This document shows positions 1 to 8,378 of a stretch of 64,000 nucleotides of DNA, in pieces; position 1 is the stretch's first letter, and each line of letters opens with the position of its first letter. The position numbers were made by a program, and so were the translations under genes. The stretch comes from VXYK01 sp965221585 (GTDB taxonomy: Bacteria; Actinomycetota; Acidimicrobiia; Acidimicrobiales; Aldehydirespiratoraceae): assembly GCA_965221585.1 (NCBI GenBank), contig OZ244898.1, forward strand, positions 806,001 through 870,000, read 5' to 3'. The notes beneath the pieces are model-generated. The model ran no database searches, had not been told where the DNA came from, and saw only the letters and a list, made by a program, of their open reading frames with translations.

Positions 1-620
1 GTCATGAAACCAACGTGCGCAAACTGAGTGGAACTGATTCCGTGCCCGCCGCCGCCCCAAGCGCCGCCGGTGTCGAGTTCGACGATCCGCTCAAGTTGCC
101 GGTTGTTGTACCAGGCACCTTTGGGCAGGCCGGTGGATCCGCTTGTGAAGCACACGCAGACCGGGCGGTCGGGGTCGTCGGCCAGCGGCGCAGGAGCGTC
201 GGCTCCGGCGATCCTGAACTCTGCGGCGACAGTCTCGGCGCTCGAACCGGGTGCGAGCGTTTCGCAGGCGAACCGGTTGCTGTCGACCGTGTCTGTGAGG
301 CCATCGCCGACAATGACCAGTTTCGGCTCGAAGACTTCGAGGCAAGCGCCGATCTCACGGGCGGTGAGCTTCGGATTTATGCCGGAAGTGACCGCACCAA
401 GACGGGCGAGGGCCAGGAACAGCACCACATAGTCGATGGTCGATTCGAGCACCAGAGCCACGGCGTCGCGCTCGGCGATGCCCCTGGCTTTCAGTCCGGC
501 AGCGGCTTCGTCGGCGCTCCGGTCGAGATCGGCATAGGTGACCCCCCAGCCTTGTTGCGTGCGATACGCCGTAGTGTCGGCAAAGTCCACAGCGACCCGA
601 CGCGCGATCCTGGTGAGCAC
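1..620 (-). CDS. AMP-forming acyl-CoA ligase, N-terminal part (runs off left edge)
   Basis: Only the first ~206 residues are in the window; the gene continues past base 1. It belongs to the ANL superfamily, which activates a carboxylic acid with ATP to an acyl-adenylate and transfers it to CoA. The family P-loop TSGSTGLPKG is at residues 159-168, preceded by the usual N-terminal fold ('LARLGAVTSGINPKL', residues 71-85). No ATG fits, so I place the start at a GTG (620-618) from which the frame stays open to the edge. It is divergent from galM with only ~47 bp between start codons, so promoters must be packed there. The substrate cannot be read from this part. Confidence 0.85.
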   Translation of the reverse strand, partial: MLTRIARRVAVDFADTTAYRTQQGWGVTYADLDRSADEAAAGLKARGIAERDAVALVLESTIDYVVLFLALARLGAVTSGINPKLTAREIGACLEVFEPKLVIVGDGLTDTVDSNRFACETLAPGSSAETVAAEFRIAGADAPAPLADDPDRPVCVCFTSGSTGLPKGAWYNNRQLERIVELDTGGAWGGGGHGISSTQFAHVGFM

Positions 621-667
621 CCCTGAAGCGTAGACCTGTGGGCCCCAGCACCCGCAACGGAGCAATC

Positions 668-1702
668 ATGCGTATCGAAGTTGAATCATACGGATCGGCC
701 GCCGGCGGCGACACGCACACGGTGAAGCTGACGAGCGGCGCTCTCAAGGCCGTGTTCTGCGACTACGGAGCGAGGTTGTTGGAGTTGTGGGTGCCGGACC
801 GCAACGGCGAACTCGCCGATGTGGTGTTGGCCAACGGCGATATAGCGGCCTTGGAGGCGAGCCGGGTGTATTTCGGGGCGACCTGTGGAAGGTTCGCCAA
901 CCGGATCAGAGGTGGTCGGTTCACCCTTGACGGCCGGAGTTGTCAGCTTGACTTGAACGAGGGCGCCAACCATCTTCACGGCGGCCCGGTGGGTTTTGAC
1001 AGACATGTCTGGCGAATCGAAGTCGACGAGACCGGCGACACGGTTCGTTTCTCGACGGTTTCGCCCGACGGCGACCAGGGCTATCCGGGTGAGGTCACGG
1101 CTGTTGTGGAGTACACGCTCGGGGTGGGAACCTTGGGCGTTGCGATGACCGCCGAGACCTCCGCGCCGACCGTGGTCAATCTGGTCAACCACACGTACTG
1201 GAACCTTGCTGGCCACAGCTCCGGTGATGTGCTCGACCAGCATGTTCAGATCGGCGCGGACTCCTACACGCCTGCAGACTCCGAGCTGATACCGACCGGT
1301 GAGATCTGCAGTGTCGATCACACGCCGTATGACCTGCGGGTGTCGCGCCGCATCCGCGACGCGATCAGCGAACTCGACAATGCTGAGCGTGGTTTCGACT
1401 GCAACTGGGTGCTGCGTGGAGAACCTGCGACGATGCGCCACGCGGCCACGGCTGTGGACCACGGTTCTGGTCGGCGGTTGGACGTCTCCACCACAGCACC
1501 GGGCGTTCATTTCTACACGGGTGGCGGTCTCAGCGAGGCTGACGTGGGCAAGGGCAATGTCGAGTATTGCCGGTTCGCGGGTTTCTGCTTCGAGACGCAG
1601 TGCTTCCCGGATTCGCCGAACCAACCGCATTTTCCGTCCGCCCGACTTGACCCCGGGGGCGTCTACGATCACCGGATGCACTTCGAGTTCTCGACCTGCT
1701 AG
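668..1702 (+). CDS. galM: Aldose 1-epimerase (galactose mutarotase)
   Basis: This protein interconverts alpha and beta anomers of hexoses in the cytoplasm. It is 344 aa, the normal family length. Conserved blocks appear in order: GRFANRIRGG, NHLHGGP, NLVNHTYWNLAG with the catalytic His, a FDCNWVL block, TTAPGVHFYTGG, and ETQCFPDSPNQPHFPS near the C terminus. I chose ATG 668 because a GGAG motif lies 5 nt upstream; an in-frame codon 30 bp earlier would add residues not typical of the family. No sugar-catabolic partners are adjacent, so it is probably a stand-alone housekeeping gene. A hydrolase begins 15 bp downstream. Confidence 0.92.
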   Translation: MRIEVESYGSAAGGDTHTVKLTSGALKAVFCDYGARLLELWVPDRNGELADVVLANGDIAALEASRVYFGATCGRFANRIRGGRFTLDGRSCQLDLNEGANHLHGGPVGFDRHVWRIEVDETGDTVRFSTVSPDGDQGYPGEVTAVVEYTLGVGTLGVAMTAETSAPTVVNLVNHTYWNLAGHSSGDVLDQHVQIGADSYTPADSELIPTGEICSVDHTPYDLRVSRRIRDAISELDNAERGFDCNWVLRGEPATMRHAATAVDHGSGRRLDVSTTAPGVHFYTGGGLSEADVGKGNVEYCRFAGFCFETQCFPDSPNQPHFPSARLDPGGVYDHRMHFEFSTC

Positions 1703-1717
1703 TGGTGGGGGCGCTGT

Positions 1718-2542
1718 GTGGGACGGTACGGTGCGAGGCCCATGCGGGTGATTGACGTGGACCGCCCACCGGTGGCTTGGCGCGAAGCGGGTCAGGGCGA
1801 GGTGCTGCTGTTCCTTCATGGGTTGGGGTTGACCCGAACCAGTTGGGACCCGCAGTTGATGGATCTGTCGGACCGCTGGCGTTGCGTGGCTTGGGACATG
1901 CCGGGCTATGGCCGTTCTCAGGCGATCACCCCGTTGTCCTTCGCGGCGATCGCGGATGCGGCGGCGGGCCTGCTCGATGCGCTCGAGGTTGAGCAGGCGC
2001 ATGTTTGCGGGTTGTCATTCGGCGGTCAGCAGGCGCTGCATCTGGCGCTTGATCATCCCGACCGGGTTGCGAGTCTGGTCTTGGCCGACACGAGCGCTGC
2101 CTTCGGCGAGGACGGCACCGATCCCGATGCTTGGCTCGAGGCCCGCCTCGCCCCGCTCGATGCTGGCTTGACGCCTGCGGATTTTGCTGAGGAGGTGTTG
2201 TGCTCGGTCGCGGGACCGGATTTCGAGGGTGAGATGTTGGCTTCGGCGGTCGCGTCGTTCTCGAGGATCAGTTCGGAGGGTTTGCGGGCAGCTTGCGAAT
2301 GCTTGCCAACCCATGATGTGCGCGACCGTCTCGCTGAGCTCGCAGTGCCGACTCTGGTGGTCGTCGGCGAACTCGATGAGGAGACCCCGCCGGTGTACAG
2401 TCGGTACTTGGCGGACCGTATCCGCGGAGCTGAACTGCAGGTTATTGACGGGGCGGGTCATCTTAGCCCCTGCGAGGCGCCTGAAGCGTTCAACCGCGCT
2501 GTTCGGCGTTTTCTCGCCTACGCCGGTACTGTGCGCCCATGA
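1718..2542 (+). CDS. Alpha/beta hydrolase (PcaD/NicD-like)
   Basis: A 274-aa alpha/beta hydrolase. The oxyanion-hole block LFLHGLGL (residues 31-38), a DMPGYGRS turn and the nucleophile elbow GLSFGG (Ser100) are clear. His248 lies in GAGHLSP. Two acids are possible: Asp124 in LVLADTS, 24 residues after the Ser, the spacing I recall for N-formylmaleamate deformylase NicD; or the canonical one in GELDEETPP. The stop overlaps the next start (ATGA). The co-directional NicX-like dioxygenase two genes on makes ring-cleavage-product hydrolysis a reasonable guess, but 3-oxoadipate enol-lactonase-like or generic esterase activity cannot be excluded. The start is GTG 1718 (GGGGG 7 nt upstream); ATG 1742 is an alternative. 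Confidence 0.85.
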   Translation: MGRYGARPMRVIDVDRPPVAWREAGQGEVLLFLHGLGLTRTSWDPQLMDLSDRWRCVAWDMPGYGRSQAITPLSFAAIADAAAGLLDALEVEQAHVCGLSFGGQQALHLALDHPDRVASLVLADTSAAFGEDGTDPDAWLEARLAPLDAGLTPADFAEEVLCSVAGPDFEGEMLASAVASFSRISSEGLRAACECLPTHDVRDRLAELAVPTLVVVGELDEETPPVYSRYLADRIRGAELQVIDGAGHLSPCEAPEAFNRAVRRFLAYAGTVRP

Positions 2543-3744
2543 GTCCAACTCCGCGACCTCAGGCTGCGGGCATTCACACCAGCGCGCGTCTCGAACTTGT
2601 CGAGCGGGTCGCGGAACTCGGGGAGACCTTCGCCAAACGATCGGTCGAATACGACCGCGACGCCAGATTCCCCTTCGAGAACTGGGCAGATCTGCGGGCC
2701 GCCGGTCTGCTCGGCATCTGTATTCCTGTCGACGAGGGCGGTCTCGGCGGTGATTTCGTCGGGTATGCGCTGGCCGCCGAGGAGCTCGGGCGTCACTGCG
2801 CGGCCACCGCCTTGACGTTCAACATGCATGTCGCCACAACTCTGCTTGTCGGGCAGATTGCCGATGACATGGACCTGACCACTGAGGAACGTGACGCGCT
2901 CGCACAGCGCCGCTCGATGCTGCGCCGAGGAATCGTGGCGGACGGCATGATTCACAGTCAGCCGTTCTCGGAGGGGATAGCTGCAGGTGCCACTGAAGGG
3001 TTCGCTACCCGGGCGGTGCCCACCGACGATGGTTACAGAGTCACGGGTCGGAAGATATTCGCGTCGTTGAGTGGAGCGGCTGACATCCACAACATCGTGT
3101 GCATGGTCGAGGGCGACCCGCGGGTGCGCTTCCTGGGTGTTCCCGCTGATGCTGACGGAGTGGTGCTCGAAGGCGACTGGGACCCGCTCGGGATGCGGGC
3201 GACCGACTCCAGGACCCTGGTTCTCGACGACGTTTTTGTCCCGCTGGAGCATGAGTGGATACCGCCGGGCATGTTTGATCAGGCGGCGCGGCGCTGGCCG
3301 TACTTCTACATGACCCTGTCGTTCGCCTACCTGGGGCTGATGCGGGCGATTCTCGACGCGACCGCCGAGTACCTGATCGGCGATGGCGGCCCGACCGCAA
3401 GGCGTGACCACCCGATCAAGCAGCAGGGTTGGGCGGCGATGAACTTGAAGTACGACGAGGCCCAGTCGTTGTGTTATCGGGTGCTCGGGGAAGTCGGCGT
3501 TGATCCGTCGCCTGACGCGGTGCGTCGGGCTTGGAGTTCGGTCGTCTCGACGATGGAGGGCGCGCCCGATCTGGCCTCGACCGCGATCCGTGTCTGTGGC
3601 GGCCGCTCGATGCTGCGCCCGTCGCGGCTTGAGCAGTTCTACCGTGACGCTCGCTGCGGTGCGGCGATGCTGCCCTGGAGTGTGGAGGTCTGCCTGGAGC
3701 GTCTCGGCCGCAGCGGTTTGTATCCCGATGAAGGAGGGGTGTAG
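2539..3744 (+). CDS. Acyl-CoA dehydrogenase-family flavoprotein
   Basis: A 401-aa protein with the acyl-CoA dehydrogenase fold. The helical N domain carries GGLGGDFVGYALAAEELGR; the C-terminal helical domain ends in CGGRSMLRPSRLEQFYRDAR, the site where the family binds the FAD of a neighbouring subunit. Members either oxidise acyl-CoA thioesters (FAD, electrons to ETF) or act as flavin-dependent hydroxylases. I could not place the catalytic Glu of classical dehydrogenases, and the setting between a hydrolase and a NicX-like dioxygenase leaves a monooxygenase role open. The start overlaps the preceding stop by 4 nt, so translation is coupled. The next gene starts 2 bp after the stop. Confidence 0.85.
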   Translation: MSPTPRPQAAGIHTSARLELVERVAELGETFAKRSVEYDRDARFPFENWADLRAAGLLGICIPVDEGGLGGDFVGYALAAEELGRHCAATALTFNMHVATTLLVGQIADDMDLTTEERDALAQRRSMLRRGIVADGMIHSQPFSEGIAAGATEGFATRAVPTDDGYRVTGRKIFASLSGAADIHNIVCMVEGDPRVRFLGVPADADGVVLEGDWDPLGMRATDSRTLVLDDVFVPLEHEWIPPGMFDQAARRWPYFYMTLSFAYLGLMRAILDATAEYLIGDGGPTARRDHPIKQQGWAAMNLKYDEAQSLCYRVLGEVGVDPSPDAVRRAWSSVVSTMEGAPDLASTAIRVCGGRSMLRPSRLEQFYRDARCGAAMLPWSVEVCLERLGRSGLYPDEGGV

Positions 3745-3746
3745 AC

Positions 3747-4790
3747 GTGGAGACTCAATGGCGCTGGGTTGAGCGCTATTCCCAGCAGTTCGACGCATGC
3801 GAGGTCAGACAGGGTGATGTTGCGGTGGTGCTCGCCGAGACGACGAGCAACCCGGTGGTCGCTTCGACTGCCCGCTTGGCGTTGGAGAAGATCGGCGCAG
3901 CCGTGGTCGACGTGGTGCTGACCACACCGCCCAACCCGGGCCCGGTCCCGATCCGATCCACGGGCGCGTCGCAGGCGTTGCAGAACAACCGGTCGGCTAT
4001 CGCCGCGTTGAGCGCGGCTGACTTCATCGCCGACTGCACCGTGGAGGGATTGCTGCATGCACCGGAGCTGGCGGAGGTTCTCGCCGGCGGTGCCCGGGTG
4101 TTGATGATCTCCAATGAGCATCCCGAGAATGTCGAACGCTGGCCGCACGACCCGACCCTGGCCGATCGGGTGAACGCCGGTGTCGAACTCCTCAAGGCGG
4201 CCGAGGTGATGAGGGTGACCTCTGCCGCGGGCACGGATCTCACGGTGCGGCTCGAAGGCGCATTTGTGGCCGGTTCATTCGGTTGGTGCACCGAAGGCGG
4301 TTCGATAGCTCACTGGCCCGGCGGGTTGGTCCTGGCCTTTCCTGCACTCAACAGCGTCGAGGGCAGGGTTGTGCTGGCACCCGGAGATGTGAACCTGACG
4401 TTCAAGCAGTACGTGCGAGACACGATCGAATTGACCGTCCGCGATGACTACGTCACTGAGATCGAGGGTTCAGGGGTGGATGTCGAGTTGTTCCGCTCGT
4501 ACCTGTCGTCATTCGACGAACCGGAGGCCTACGCAGTGAGCCATGTCGGCTGGGGAATGAACGAAGCGGCTCGCTGGGATGCGATGGCGATGTGGGACAA
4601 GGCCGAATTCAACGGCACGGAACTGCGGGCCTTCGCCGGCAACTTCCTCTATTCGACCGGGGCGAATGAAGTGGCGGGGAGGTTCTGTCGCGGCCATTTC
4701 GACCTGCCGATGAGGTCGTGCACCGTCACCTTGGACGGTGAGGCGGTGGTTGTCGACGGTGTGCTGGTACCGGGTCTGCGCAGCCGCTAG
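3747..4790 (+). CDS. NicX-like non-haem iron dioxygenase (2,5-dihydroxypyridine 5,6-dioxygenase / M29 fold)
   Basis: A 347-aa protein resembling 2,5-dihydroxypyridine 5,6-dioxygenase (NicX), which opens the pyridine ring to N-formylmaleamate using Fe(II) and has a fold related to M29 aminopeptidases. The ligands I recall for NicX are one His followed by a His-x-Asp pair (265, 318, 320). The same pattern occurs here almost at the same numbers: His266 in SHVGWGMN and His317-x-Asp319 in GHFDLPMR. Total length also agrees (~350). GTG 3747 is chosen for the strong GAAGGAGGGG 8 nt upstream. The gene ends in a 4-bp convergent overlap with the glutamine-synthetase-like gene. A divergent substrate, or a leucyl aminopeptidase-like role, remains possible. 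Confidence 0.72.
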   Translation: METQWRWVERYSQQFDACEVRQGDVAVVLAETTSNPVVASTARLALEKIGAAVVDVVLTTPPNPGPVPIRSTGASQALQNNRSAIAALSAADFIADCTVEGLLHAPELAEVLAGGARVLMISNEHPENVERWPHDPTLADRVNAGVELLKAAEVMRVTSAAGTDLTVRLEGAFVAGSFGWCTEGGSIAHWPGGLVLAFPALNSVEGRVVLAPGDVNLTFKQYVRDTIELTVRDDYVTEIEGSGVDVELFRSYLSSFDEPEAYAVSHVGWGMNEAARWDAMAMWDKAEFNGTELRAFAGNFLYSTGANEVAGRFCRGHFDLPMRSCTVTLDGEAVVVDGVLVPGLRSR

Positions 4791-6100
4791 TGGTAGTTGA
4801 GGTATTCGTTGATCTCCCAGTCCGTCGGTTCGTCTGACGGTTCGCCGCTGCCTCCCGCGGCGGTGTAGCGCTCCCATTCGGCGTGTTTGATGAACAGGAA
4901 GTTGGCGCACAGATCGGCGCCGACTGCGTCCATCAGCGCAGGGTCGGCGGCGAGGTCGGCGAGTGCGTCACCGAGGTTGTCGGCGCTCGACACGTCCGTG
5001 TTGAGCTCCTCGAAGCCGTCGGTCGTCAACGGGTCGGGGCAGGCGAGCTGCCCGGTGACGCCGAGCAGCGCAGCTTGCAGCACGGTTGCCGCGGCGAGGT
5101 GGATGTTGGCGCTGCCGTCGGCGAGTCGGCTCTCGATTCGTGTGGCGGACCCGCGGGCGTCGGGAACCCGGTTGGCGGCGAAGCGGTGCTCGTAGCCCCA
5201 GTTGGCCCAGTAGCCGGCGAATTCGCCGGGACGCAACCGCCTGTAGGCGTTGACGGTCGGCGCGCACAGCGCGGTCATTGCCTTGTGGTGCGCGCACAGC
5301 CCGGCCAGCGCGCCCTTTGCCAGCGTCGAAAGACCGTCGGCGGCATCGTCGTCGATGAAGGCGTTCTCACCGTCCGGGCTGTCGAGTGAGACGTTCACAT
5401 GAAGGCCCGAGCCGCTCAGACCGTGCAGCGGCTTGCCCAGGAAGGTGAGGTCGTAGCCGGACTTGATGGCGGTCTCGCGGGCCATCACCCGGAACAGGAA
5501 AGCGTCGTCGGCGGCTCTGAGAGCCTCGTCGTGGCGCAAGGTCAGCTCGAACTGGGACTCATCGAATTCGGCGTTGACCGACTCGAGTTTCAGATCGCAG
5601 GCTGCCGAGACCGTCATGATCTCGTCGATCACCCCCGTCGGGTCCGCAGTGATGCCGGTTCCATAGACATAGGACCGTGGCGCGGCCTTGAGCCTCAGTC
5701 CTCCGTTCTCGTCGATTTCGAGCACATAGGCTTCGAGCTCGAACCCAAGGCGGGGGTTGTAGCCCAGCTGCTGCCAGTCCGCAATCGCCTTCTGCAGTGC
5801 GTGGCGCGCCGAGTAGCTGAACGGTTCGCCCTCGAATTCGAGGTGACCGACGGCGACCTCGGTGTGGTCGTTCTCCCAGCCGGGTCTCAGGGTTTGCGGA
5901 TCGAATCGAGCTTGAACGTCTTTGAGCCCTTCGAGCATGAACGACCCGGGCGCGGGTATCACGCTGCGGTCATAGCCCAGTCCGTACACCGACGCGCAGT
6001 GCCCTGTGCCCAGGTGTGCGATATCGGCGGGCAGGTACTTTCCCCTGGCGATCCCGAGATGGTCTGGCCACATCACACGGATCCGCTGATATTCGCCCAT
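4787..6100 (-). CDS. Glutamine-synthetase-like ligase (probable gamma-glutamyl or amide ligase)
   Basis: A 437-aa member of the GlnA superfamily. The N-terminal beta-grasp region is short (MGEYQRIRVMWPDH onward). The catalytic domain shows FELEAYVLE, NAEFDESQFEL, the ATP/ammonia-site block GSGLHVNVSL, a RLRPGEFAG segment, and TRIESRLADGSANIHLA. Bona fide glutamine synthetases read closer to GSGMHCHQS and have an adenylylation Tyr block, neither of which I see, so a PuuA-like ligase joining glutamate to an amine, or a related ligase, is more likely. The start is ATG 6100 with AGGAG 5 nt upstream; a longer open frame above it is not protein-like. It is divergent from the acyl-CoA dehydrogenase at 6201. 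Confidence 0.82.
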   Translation of the reverse strand: MGEYQRIRVMWPDHLGIARGKYLPADIAHLGTGHCASVYGLGYDRSVIPAPGSFMLEGLKDVQARFDPQTLRPGWENDHTEVAVGHLEFEGEPFSYSARHALQKAIADWQQLGYNPRLGFELEAYVLEIDENGGLRLKAAPRSYVYGTGITADPTGVIDEIMTVSAACDLKLESVNAEFDESQFELTLRHDEALRAADDAFLFRVMARETAIKSGYDLTFLGKPLHGLSGSGLHVNVSLDSPDGENAFIDDDAADGLSTLAKGALAGLCAHHKAMTALCAPTVNAYRRLRPGEFAGYWANWGYEHRFAANRVPDARGSATRIESRLADGSANIHLAAATVLQAALLGVTGQLACPDPLTTDGFEELNTDVSSADNLGDALADLAADPALMDAVGADLCANFLFIKHAEWERYTAAGGSGEPSDEPTDWEINEYLNYH

Positions 6101-6200
6101 CTGATCTCCTAACGGTCGGCCATTACAGGATAAGAGGCAACGATTCGGAGCGGGACCCCGAATTCGGGGCCAGCGCACCGCATGGGTACGCTCTCGGGTG

Positions 6201-7424
6201 ATGGATGCCTGGAACGATCCCGCGCTCGACGCTTTCGCTGACGAGGTCCGCACTTGGATTGAAGAGCACTGCGTCGGCGAGTTCGCGGCGTACCGGGGCC
6301 GGGGCTGGACCGGCCAGGAGGATGTTCCTGTTGAGGTCCAGTGGGCCTGGGAGAAGGAGCTTGCATCCGGTGGCTGGCTGGGCATCGACTTCCCTGAATG
6401 GATTGGTGGACGGGCCTGTTCGTTGGCGGAGCAGGTGGTCTTTCACCGGACTTACGTGGAGTCGCGCGCGCCGGGGCGTCTGCCCAACATGGGCACGACT
6501 CTGCTGGGTCCCACCTTGATGGCGTTCGGCAGCGAGGCTCAGCAACGTCGCTTCGTGCCCCGCATCCTCGCGGCGGAGGATTATTGGTGCCAGGGATACT
6601 CGGAACCGGATGCCGGTTCTGATCTGGCCAATGTCAAGACCCGAGCTGAGCTGGTCGACGGGCGGTGGGTCATCAACGGTCAGAAAGTCTGGACTTCGCT
6701 GGCGCAGTACGCCCAATGGATCTTCTTGGTGGCCCGCACGGACGCGGGTTCGCAACGCCATGCGGGCCTGAGCTACCTGTTGGTGCCGATGGACCAGCCC
6801 GGTATCGAGATCCGTCCGATCGTGCAGATCACCGGCGGTTCTGAGTTCAACGAGACGTTCTTCTCAGACGCTCACACCGAGGAGTCCCTGGTTGTGGGCG
6901 GAGCCGGCAACGGTTGGAAGGTGGCGATGGGGACTCTGGGTTTCGAGAGGGGTGCTTCAACGCTGGGGCAGCAGGTCAGTTATCGCCAGGAGTTCGATGA
7001 TCTTGTTGCGTTGGCCTCAGAGAATGGCCGTCTGGCTGATCCGGTTGTGCGCCAGGAGTTGACCCGCAGCTTCGTCGAGCTGGAGATTCTGCGGTTCAAC
7101 CAGTTGCGGATGCTCACGGCCATGACGAGCGGTGGGGTGCCGGGTCCCGAGATGTCGATCGGCAAGCTGTATTGGGCGTCTTGGCATCGCCGTATGGGCG
7201 AGTTGGCAATGTTGGTCCGTGGGGCGAGTGGCATGGTCGGGTCGTCTGGAGCGCACAACGGCCATCCGAGTTTCGGCGATCATGAGCTGCCCGACTATGA
7301 GATCGACCGTGAGCAGCGCACCTTCCTCTACAGCCGTGCGCACACGATTTACGGCGGTTCGAATCAGATTCAGCGCAACGTCATCGGCGAACGTGTGCTC
7401 GGCCTGCCGCGCGAGCCCCGCTGA
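6201..7424 (+). CDS. Acyl-CoA dehydrogenase
   Basis: A FAD-dependent acyl-CoA dehydrogenase of 407 aa that would introduce the alpha,beta double bond of a CoA thioester and pass electrons to ETF. Signature one is CQGYSEPDAGSDLANVKTRA, which lies over the flavin; it is followed by GQKVWTSLAQYAQW. The C-terminal signature is YGGSNQIQRNVIGERVLGLP. A GTG directly precedes the chosen ATG (6198/6201), and no strong ribosome site separates them. The 100-bp spacer to the divergent GS-like gene must hold both promoters. The sequence resembles long-chain or steroid side-chain dehydrogenases, but I cannot assign a substrate. Confidence 0.93.
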   Translation: MDAWNDPALDAFADEVRTWIEEHCVGEFAAYRGRGWTGQEDVPVEVQWAWEKELASGGWLGIDFPEWIGGRACSLAEQVVFHRTYVESRAPGRLPNMGTTLLGPTLMAFGSEAQQRRFVPRILAAEDYWCQGYSEPDAGSDLANVKTRAELVDGRWVINGQKVWTSLAQYAQWIFLVARTDAGSQRHAGLSYLLVPMDQPGIEIRPIVQITGGSEFNETFFSDAHTEESLVVGGAGNGWKVAMGTLGFERGASTLGQQVSYRQEFDDLVALASENGRLADPVVRQELTRSFVELEILRFNQLRMLTAMTSGGVPGPEMSIGKLYWASWHRRMGELAMLVRGASGMVGSSGAHNGHPSFGDHELPDYEIDREQRTFLYSRAHTIYGGSNQIQRNVIGERVLGLPREPR

Positions 7425-7480
7425 GCGACAACGTCTGGAGTTCAGTGTCACGCGGTGTCGTTATGCTTGTGGTTGACTCG

Positions 7481-7508
7481 CAGTCCGAGCAGAACAGTCC
7501 GAGCAGAA
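7481..7508. repeat. Perfect 14-bp tandem duplication in a 5' leader
   Basis: The 14-mer CAGTCCGAGCAGAA occurs twice back to back (7481-7494 and 7495-7508), 25 bp before the start of the membrane protein gene. It lies outside coding sequence. It could be a simple slippage duplication or a paired regulator site; nothing more can be said from one copy. Confidence 0.9.
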
Positions 7509-7532
7509 ACAGAACTAGCACAAGGAGTGGCG

Positions 7533-8363
7533 ATGGGCAGGATTCGCAATACGTTCGAGTTGGCGAAGCTCTCGTGGGGAGTTTTGAAGAAGGACCGGGA
7601 ACTGTTGGTGATTCCGGTCTTGTCGTTCCTGGTTTCCGCGGCGTTGTTGATTCCGCTCATGTTCGTTGTGTTCGCAACGGCCAGCACCGAGTCGGGTGGC
7701 GCTGAAGAAGCTTCAGCCAACCCCGCGATGGTGCTGGTAGGGCTTGTGGCGGCACTGGGTCTGAGCGTGATCAGCGTCTTCTTCAACGGCGCTTTGGTCG
7801 CGGGGGCTCACGAACGGCTCGCGGGCGGCGACCCGACGGTTGGTTCTGCGATCCGCAAGGCATTCAGCCGGATCCCCGGTCTGGTTCCCTGGGCGATCCT
7901 GACCGCCACAGTTGGATTGATCCTGCGCGCGCTGCGCGACCGGGCGGGTATGTTCGGCCAGTTCGTGATCAGCATGGTAGGTATGGCCTGGGAGGTTGCG
8001 ACGTTCTTGGTGGTCCCGGCGATCGTGATCGACGACAAGGGCGCGATCGACGGCTTGAAGACCTCGGGTTCTTTGCTCAAGTCGACCTGGGGTGAGAACC
8101 TGGCGGCCCGAGTCGGGTTCGGGATCCTCGGGTTCGTGGCGGTGCTGCCGGCCATTCTGTTGATGGCTGTGTTCGGTTCCCTCGGCGGGATCGGCCTGAT
8201 CGTGGGTATCGCCATCGGCGTGGTCTGGATTGCGTTGGTGGTTGTGGTTATGACTGCGCTGAACGCGGTGTTCCAGGCGGCGCTGTACCTTTACGCAACA
8301 TCGGGAATGGCCCCGAGCGGGTTCGAAGGCTCCACCATCGGCGAGAGCTTCAGCCGTCGCTGA
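7533..8363 (+). CDS. DUF6159-type multi-pass membrane protein
   Basis: A 276-aa integral membrane protein. It opens with RIRNTFELAKLSWGVLKKDRELL, the soluble N-terminal segment typical of the DUF6159 family as I remember it, then a first hydrophobic helix at about residues 23-48. Further hydrophobic stretches lie near 60-85, 115-135, 140-165, 200-225 and 228-260, giving about six membrane segments. The start is ATG 7533, with AAGGAG 7 nt upstream; an open frame beginning 78 bp earlier is unlikely to be used. Function is unknown. It appears monocistronic, with a convergent enoyl-CoA hydratase ending 15 bp downstream. Confidence 0.8.
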   Translation: MGRIRNTFELAKLSWGVLKKDRELLVIPVLSFLVSAALLIPLMFVVFATASTESGGAEEASANPAMVLVGLVAALGLSVISVFFNGALVAGAHERLAGGDPTVGSAIRKAFSRIPGLVPWAILTATVGLILRALRDRAGMFGQFVISMVGMAWEVATFLVVPAIVIDDKGAIDGLKTSGSLLKSTWGENLAARVGFGILGFVAVLPAILLMAVFGSLGGIGLIVGIAIGVVWIALVVVVMTALNAVFQAALYLYATSGMAPSGFEGSTIGESFSRR

Positions 8364-8378
8364 CCCCGCTGATTCCCG

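Noticed and set aside
686..2002. Long open frame antisense to galM and the hydrolase
   Set aside because: It mirrors two well-supported genes in high-GC sequence, and its translation is Arg/His-rich with no motifs. Similar long antisense frames at 2518-3798, 27287-28591, 43291-44625 and 45335-46759 are rejected for the same reason.
1718..4790. A complete nicotinate-degradation (nic) cluster
   Set aside because: Only dioxygenase-like and hydrolase-like members are present. The nicotinate hydroxylase, 6-hydroxynicotinate monooxygenase, maleamate amidase and maleate isomerase are absent from the window.
4787..6100. Housekeeping glutamine synthetase glnA
   Set aside because: Active-site blocks deviate from GlnA (GSGLHVNVSL instead of GSGMHCHQS-like), no adenylylation-site block is visible, and the neighbours are catabolic.
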